From assembly GCA_019233415.1 (NCBI GenBank), contig JAFAMK010000270.1, positions 1 through 25,566 of the forward strand: a DNA stretch of 25,566 nt, written 5' to 3'. Position numbers and translations under genes: made by a program. This stretch comes from Vulcanimicrobiota bacterium (GTDB lineage Bacteria > Vulcanimicrobiota > Vulcanimicrobiia > Vulcanimicrobiales > Vulcanimicrobiaceae). How positions within the stretch are numbered: the stretch's first letter is position 1; each line of letters starts with the position of its first letter. Shown one piece after another: positions 23,038 through 25,566 of the stretch. The notes under the pieces were generated by a model. The model saw only the letters and a list, made by a program, of their open reading frames with translations. It ran no database searches and had not been told where the DNA came from.

Positions 23038-23214
23038 GTGTACGATCTCGAGGATGAACGCGGAGTCCCGATTTCGGCCGGCATTCCGCCGCTGGTGATG
23101 TGGGCGGGTATTGCGGGCGTGATCCTGATCTTCATCATCGCGGGCCTCGTCGTCGGCACGTCCGGCGCGAACCACGTCTGGCCGGCCGAAGACACGCTGA
23201 ACATCAAGCTCTAG
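23038..23214 (+). CDS. Small single-helix membrane protein ending the oxidase operon
   Basis: A 58-residue product with GTG start at 23038, 7 nt after GGAGGA (23025-23030). An in-frame GTG at 23023 is less likely because it precedes that site. An acidic N-terminus (MYDLEDERGVPISAG) leads to one strong membrane helix (about 19-40), then GTSGANHVWPAEDTLNIKL. Family not recognised; its position suggests a small oxidase subunit or assembly factor. The stop codon shares CTAG (23211-23214) with the convergent gene on the other strand. Confidence 0.65.
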   Translation: MYDLEDERGVPISAGIPPLVMWAGIAGVILIFIIAGLVVGTSGANHVWPAEDTLNIKL

Positions 23215-23723
23215 GCGATCTCTTCCTTGCGGCCGTGAATCCCGACGCCGAGCGGCGGGATGCGGCCGGGGAGAACGCCGGTCGGGCGGCCGTCGATCGT
23301 GTGCACGCCGCCGTACTCGGTGAACTCGCAGAGCGCCGGCCGCGTCAGCGTCGGCAACTCGATCTGACCGAGGGTCGGCCACTCGCACGCGACGCTGCGA
23401 TCCTCGGTGAGCACGGCGACGTAGCCGTTGCAGTCGATCGACGAATGCTCGTCTCGCGCGCGGTAGCGAATGTAACCGTCGACCAAGTAGATCGGTCGAA
23501 GCGTGTGGGCGAGCGCACGAACCGGGGCGAGCATGACGCCGAGTGCCCACACCGCGCACGCGAGGACCCCGAACCCGAAGACCGGGGCGATGATGACGAT
23601 GTCCGGATTGACCCAGCGCGGTGAAAGCCGCGGCGCGAAGAACACACCGAAGGTGATCCCTGCGAACACGAGCCCGCAGAGCAGCGGCTCGACCGCGATG
23701 CTGAGCCGCCCGAAGAACCCCAT
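23211..23723 (-). CDS. Two-helix membrane protein with soluble C-terminal domain, unknown function
   Basis: A 170-residue protein. I chose the ATG at 23723 (MGFFGRLSIAVEPLL) because GGAAGG lies 8 bases before it; the longer open frame upstream overlaps the chaperone gene and looks like a shadow. Two helices (about 9-31 and 40-66) are followed by a soluble region with IYLVDGYIRYRARDE, SIDCNGYVAVLTEDRSV, and a C-terminus rich in Gly and Pro. The double-helix-plus-beta layout recalls small bacterial PH-like membrane proteins, but I do not recognise a family. It converges with the oxidase operon and diverges from the Sco gene, 40 bases away. Confidence 0.6.
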   Translation of the reverse strand: MGFFGRLSIAVEPLLCGLVFAGITFGVFFAPRLSPRWVNPDIVIIAPVFGFGVLACAVWALGVMLAPVRALAHTLRPIYLVDGYIRYRARDEHSSIDCNGYVAVLTEDRSVACEWPTLGQIELPTLTRPALCEFTEYGGVHTIDGRPTGVLPGRIPPLGVGIHGRKEEIA

Positions 23724-23763
23724 CAGCACGACCTTCCGCTCGTCGCGCGTCCAGGGGCGGCGA

Positions 23764-24810
23764 ATGAGCGTCTTCGCGCGGTCGTCGGCGGTCAGCCGGC
23801 TCGGCCGCACGCCGTGGATGATCTTCGTGGCGTCGATCATGCTCTCGTTGATGTTCCCCGGGATCGCGAACGCGGCGCCGTTGCGGCTGCACGGCGTGGT
23901 CCTGGCCGTGACGCCGAAGACCGGTGAGGCGATCGTTCGCCACGACGCCTTCGGTTCGATGCCGGCGATGACGATGCCGTTCCGTATCGTTCCCCGGGCG
24001 CGGGCCGCGCAACTGCAACCCGGTGCGATGATCGACGCCGACGTGAGCACCAAGACGGAGCCCTGGACGCTCTCCAACGTCACCAGCACGAGCACCCAAG
24101 CGCTGACGACCGATGCGTCGCCGTTGCGCCGCGTGACCCGGCTGAAGCTCGGCGACGCGGTGCCCAACACCGCGTTCGTCGACCAAACCGGCAAGCCGTT
24201 CCACTTCTCGCAGCTGCGCGGCAGCGACGTCGTTCTCGCGTTCGTCTACACGCGCTGCCAGGACGCGGCGATGTGCCCGCTGATCAGCGCGAAGTTCCGC
24301 CAGCTCGAACAACAGACGGCGAAGCGGAACCTGCACCTGGTCGAAGTGACGCTCGACCCGACGTACGACCGCCCGCCCGTCCTGGCGCGCTACGGGAAGA
24401 CGTTCGGTGCCGACCCGAAGCGCTGGAGCCTGGTCGTCGGCGATGCCGAGCCGACGCTGAACTTCGCCGCCCAGTTCGGGATCACGGCGTTCCCCGAGCC
24501 GACGGTCGGGATCATCCACGCCGAGAACACGGTCCTGATCGACCGCGCCGGCATCATCCGGCGGATGATCGGCGAGGCGTCCTGGCTCCCCGACGAGGTC
24601 ATCGCCGCGGTCGACGAGCAGGACGGCATCGCCAGCAATCCGCTCGCCCGCCTGAACCTGTGGGCCTCCTCGACCGCCGTCGCGATCTGCGGCAGCGCCG
24701 TCGCCCGCTTCAGCGGCCTCGCCGACCTCGCCGTCGTGATCGCGATCTTCGGCGCCCTCGCCTACCTCAGCTACCGCGTCGCCCGCAAGATCTTCGTCGA
24801 GGACGCCTAG
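23764..24810 (+). CDS. Sco-family copper chaperone with N-terminal CusF-like domain and C-terminal helix
   Basis: A 348-residue exported protein. I start at the ATG at 23764, 6 nt after AGGGG; an ATG at 23818 is the alternative. The signal peptide ends near IANA-AP (residue 38). Residues 42-105 resemble a CusF-like copper-binding domain, with H60 and M67/M70/M72 in HDAFGSMPAMTM. The thioredoxin-like Sco domain (about 125-285) has the redox/copper pair C165-x5-C171 in RCQDAAMCPLIS and the ligand H252 in IIHAENTVLIDRAG. A membrane helix (about 318-338) anchors the C-terminus. Sco proteins load the CuA site of oxidase subunit II, which fits the coxBAC operon nearby. Periplasmic, membrane-tethered. 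Confidence 0.88.
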   Translation: MSVFARSSAVSRLGRTPWMIFVASIMLSLMFPGIANAAPLRLHGVVLAVTPKTGEAIVRHDAFGSMPAMTMPFRIVPRARAAQLQPGAMIDADVSTKTEPWTLSNVTSTSTQALTTDASPLRRVTRLKLGDAVPNTAFVDQTGKPFHFSQLRGSDVVLAFVYTRCQDAAMCPLISAKFRQLEQQTAKRNLHLVEVTLDPTYDRPPVLARYGKTFGADPKRWSLVVGDAEPTLNFAAQFGITAFPEPTVGIIHAENTVLIDRAGIIRRMIGEASWLPDEVIAAVDEQDGIASNPLARLNLWASSTAVAICGSAVARFSGLADLAVVIAIFGALAYLSYRVARKIFVEDA

Positions 24811-24817
24811 TCCCCGA

Positions 24818-24831
24818 GTGCCCGTAGGCAC
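24818..24831 (+). terminator. Short stem-loop after the Sco gene
   Basis: GTGCC (24818-24822) pairs with GGCAC (24827-24831) around a CGTA loop, 8 bases after the stop codon. TCCCC and GGGGA further out could add a second stem. There is no T-run, so termination is uncertain. Confidence 0.25.
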
Positions 24832-24861
24832 GATATAGTCTAAGGGGAGCCTGTCAGAATC

Positions 24862-24891
24862 TATTTGACCTAGTTACTCTTAGGTCAAATA
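24862..24891. promoter_or_regulatory. 11-8-11 palindromic operator before hipB
   Basis: TATTTGACCTA (24862-24872) and TAGGTCAAATA (24881-24891) are perfect inverted arms separated by 8 bases. The E. coli HipB operator is TATCC-N8-GGATA, so the 8-base spacing agrees with HipB-type recognition although the arms differ. The palindrome covers the expected -35 region of the promoter just downstream, fitting autorepression by HipB or HipBA. Confidence 0.8.
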
Positions 24892-24900
24892 TGGTATACT
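24892..24900 (+). promoter_or_regulatory. Extended -10 promoter of the hipBA operon
   Basis: TGGTATACT is an extended -10 box (TG-n-TATACT, hexamer 24895-24900). No good -35 box stands 16-18 bases upstream, where the operator lies. Transcription would begin near 24906-24908, next to the GTG at 24907 and about 15 bases before the ATG at 24922, so the mRNA may be leaderless or nearly so. Confidence 0.6.
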
Positions 24901-24921
24901 TGGCGTGTGGTAGACCATATC

Positions 24922-25194
24922 ATGCCTATCTCCGAGGCCCTGGCAAACCGGCGTCGTCGTCTTGAGCTGAGCCAGGAGGCAATCGCCAAGCGAGCTGGTT
25001 TGACGCAGACGTACCTCTCGAAGATCGAGCGCGCCAAGGTCGATCCGCGGCTCAGCACGATCCAAGACGTCGCCCGCGCCGTCGGTTCGGAGATCGTGCT
25101 CGTGCCGACCGAGAGCCTCCCAGCGCTGCGCGCAGTCCTCGGCCAGGGACGCAGCCCCGAGGACCGTCCGCTCTTTGAGGTCGAGCGTGAATGA
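24922..25194 (+). CDS. hipB: HipB-type antitoxin (XRE-family HTH)
   Basis: A 90-residue DNA-binding protein. The XRE helix-turn-helix spans about residues 5-58: ANRRRRLELSQEAIAKRAGL, TQTYLSKIERAK, LSTIQDVARAVGSEIVLV. It dimerises, represses its own promoter and neutralises the partner HipA kinase. The ATG at 24922 has no Shine-Dalgarno; the in-frame GTG at 24907 (adding MVDHI) coincides with the predicted transcription start, so a leaderless GTG start is possible. Its stop overlaps the hipA ATG by ATGA (25191-25194). The perfect palindrome at 24862-24891 is the likely autoregulatory site. Confidence 0.85.
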   Translation: MPISEALANRRRRLELSQEAIAKRAGLTQTYLSKIERAKVDPRLSTIQDVARAVGSEIVLVPTESLPALRAVLGQGRSPEDRPLFEVERE

Positions 25195-25566
25195 CACCAC
25201 ACATCCTCGACGTCCATCTGCACGGGAGCCTCGTCGGCTCGATCGTGAACGCCGCCGGCGACCACAACGTCTTCACCTTCGCGGAGAGCTATCTCGTCGA
25301 TCCCGATCCGCCGGTGCTGAGTCTCAGCTTCTATACGGCAGAACGCAAGCTCGTCAGCCCGAGCCGATCGCCGCACGTGCGCGTGCTGCCGTTCTTCGCG
25401 AACCTGCTGCCGGAGGGGCATCTTCGCGCGTACCTCGCGCGGCGCGCGCGCATCAATCCGGCGCGTGATTTCCCGTTGCTCTGGCTCACCGGCGACGATC
25501 TTCCGGGTGCCGTCGTCGTGTCGCATCGCGACGGTCTCGCCGTTCCCTCCGACGACGACGTCGTCG
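25191..25566 (+). CDS. hipA: HipA-type toxin kinase, N-terminal part (truncated by the window end)
   Basis: The frame starts at the ATG overlapping hipB and is open for 125 codons to the window end. The visible part matches the HipA N-terminal domain: LHGSLVGSIV near residues 10-18, LSLSFYTAERKLV, then FFANLLPEGHLRAYLARRARI and FPLLWLTGDDLPGAVVV (the G.D..GAV signature). The kinase core with its catalytic Asp and P-loop would lie beyond the window. In E. coli HipA phosphorylates glutamyl-tRNA synthetase and induces dormancy; the target here is unknown. The pairing with hipB and the 4-nt overlap support a functional toxin-antitoxin operon. Confidence 0.88.
   Translation, partial: MTPHILDVHLHGSLVGSIVNAAGDHNVFTFAESYLVDPDPPVLSLSFYTAERKLVSPSRSPHVRVLPFFANLLPEGHLRAYLARRARINPARDFPLLWLTGDDLPGAVVVSHRDGLAVPSDDDVV

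Noticed and set aside
23724..24194. N-terminal extension of the unknown minus-strand membrane protein
   Set aside because: The extension lies antisense to the Sco gene and has no motif; a good ribosome site supports the ATG at 23723.
22885..24831. A 648-codon minus-strand frame opposite the small oxidase genes and the Sco chaperone
   Set aside because: No recognisable domain and Arg/Asp-rich composition; it overlaps a well-supported Sco protein.
25549..25566. GACGAC/GTCGTC palindrome at the window end
   Set aside because: Simple consequence of Asp-rich and Val-rich codons (GAC, GTC) in hipA; such dyads occur by chance throughout this DNA.

Overview
This is high-GC bacterial DNA, densely packed with genes on both strands, with many 1-8 nt start/stop overlaps. 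A TonB-dependent receptor with an N-terminal carboxypeptidase-regulatory-like domain points to a cell with an outer membrane. The caa3-type (A2-like) cytochrome c oxidase points to aerobic respiration. A lineage such as Candidatus Eremiobacterota/Vulcanimicrobiota would fit, but that is an impression from protein style and not a demonstrated assignment. No rRNA, tRNA, CRISPR array, insertion sequence or phage gene was seen. No stretch longer than about 300 bases lacks a gene.

Layout. (1) 1-1980: 3' part of a polytopic transporter with a C-terminal PDZ-like soluble region. (2) 2073-4464: a compact operon with a clear promoter and a near-perfect palindromic operator. It encodes a 38-residue peptide, a YtrA-type GntR repressor, an ABC ATPase, its permease and a 59-residue peptide. 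(3) 4486-9338: M20 metallopeptidase, SAM methyltransferase, Uma2-family nuclease-fold protein and a lone HyuA-like hydantoinase/oxoprolinase. (4) 9335-12901 (minus): response regulator, histidine kinase and a secreted beta-propeller protein with an extra C-terminal domain. This operon is divergent from the TonB-dependent receptor at 13005-15686. A direct repeat with 11-bp periodicity lies in the shared intergenic region. (5) 15742-19178: FAD oxidoreductase, small HExxH zincin, BadF/GlcNAc-type kinase and NanE epimerase, suggesting amino-sugar use. (6) 19344-23214: cytochrome oxidase operon (subunit II with fused cytochrome c, subunit I, subunit III, two small membrane proteins). A convergent unknown membrane protein follows, then a Sco-type copper chaperone with an N-terminal CusF-like domain. 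(7) 24862-25566: HipB/HipA-type toxin-antitoxin operon with an 11-8-11 palindromic operator; hipA runs off the end.

A short repeat family (core CCTTCGACAAGCTCAG) occurs in at least four places. Every copy lies inside a coding region without breaking the frame. Two copies are inverted around the zincin catalytic region, and that gene also carries three tandem 30-bp units. The observations most worth testing are the peptide-led YtrA/ABC operon, the two-component/propeller/TonB-receptor sensing module, the repeat-invaded zincin and the HipBA operator.
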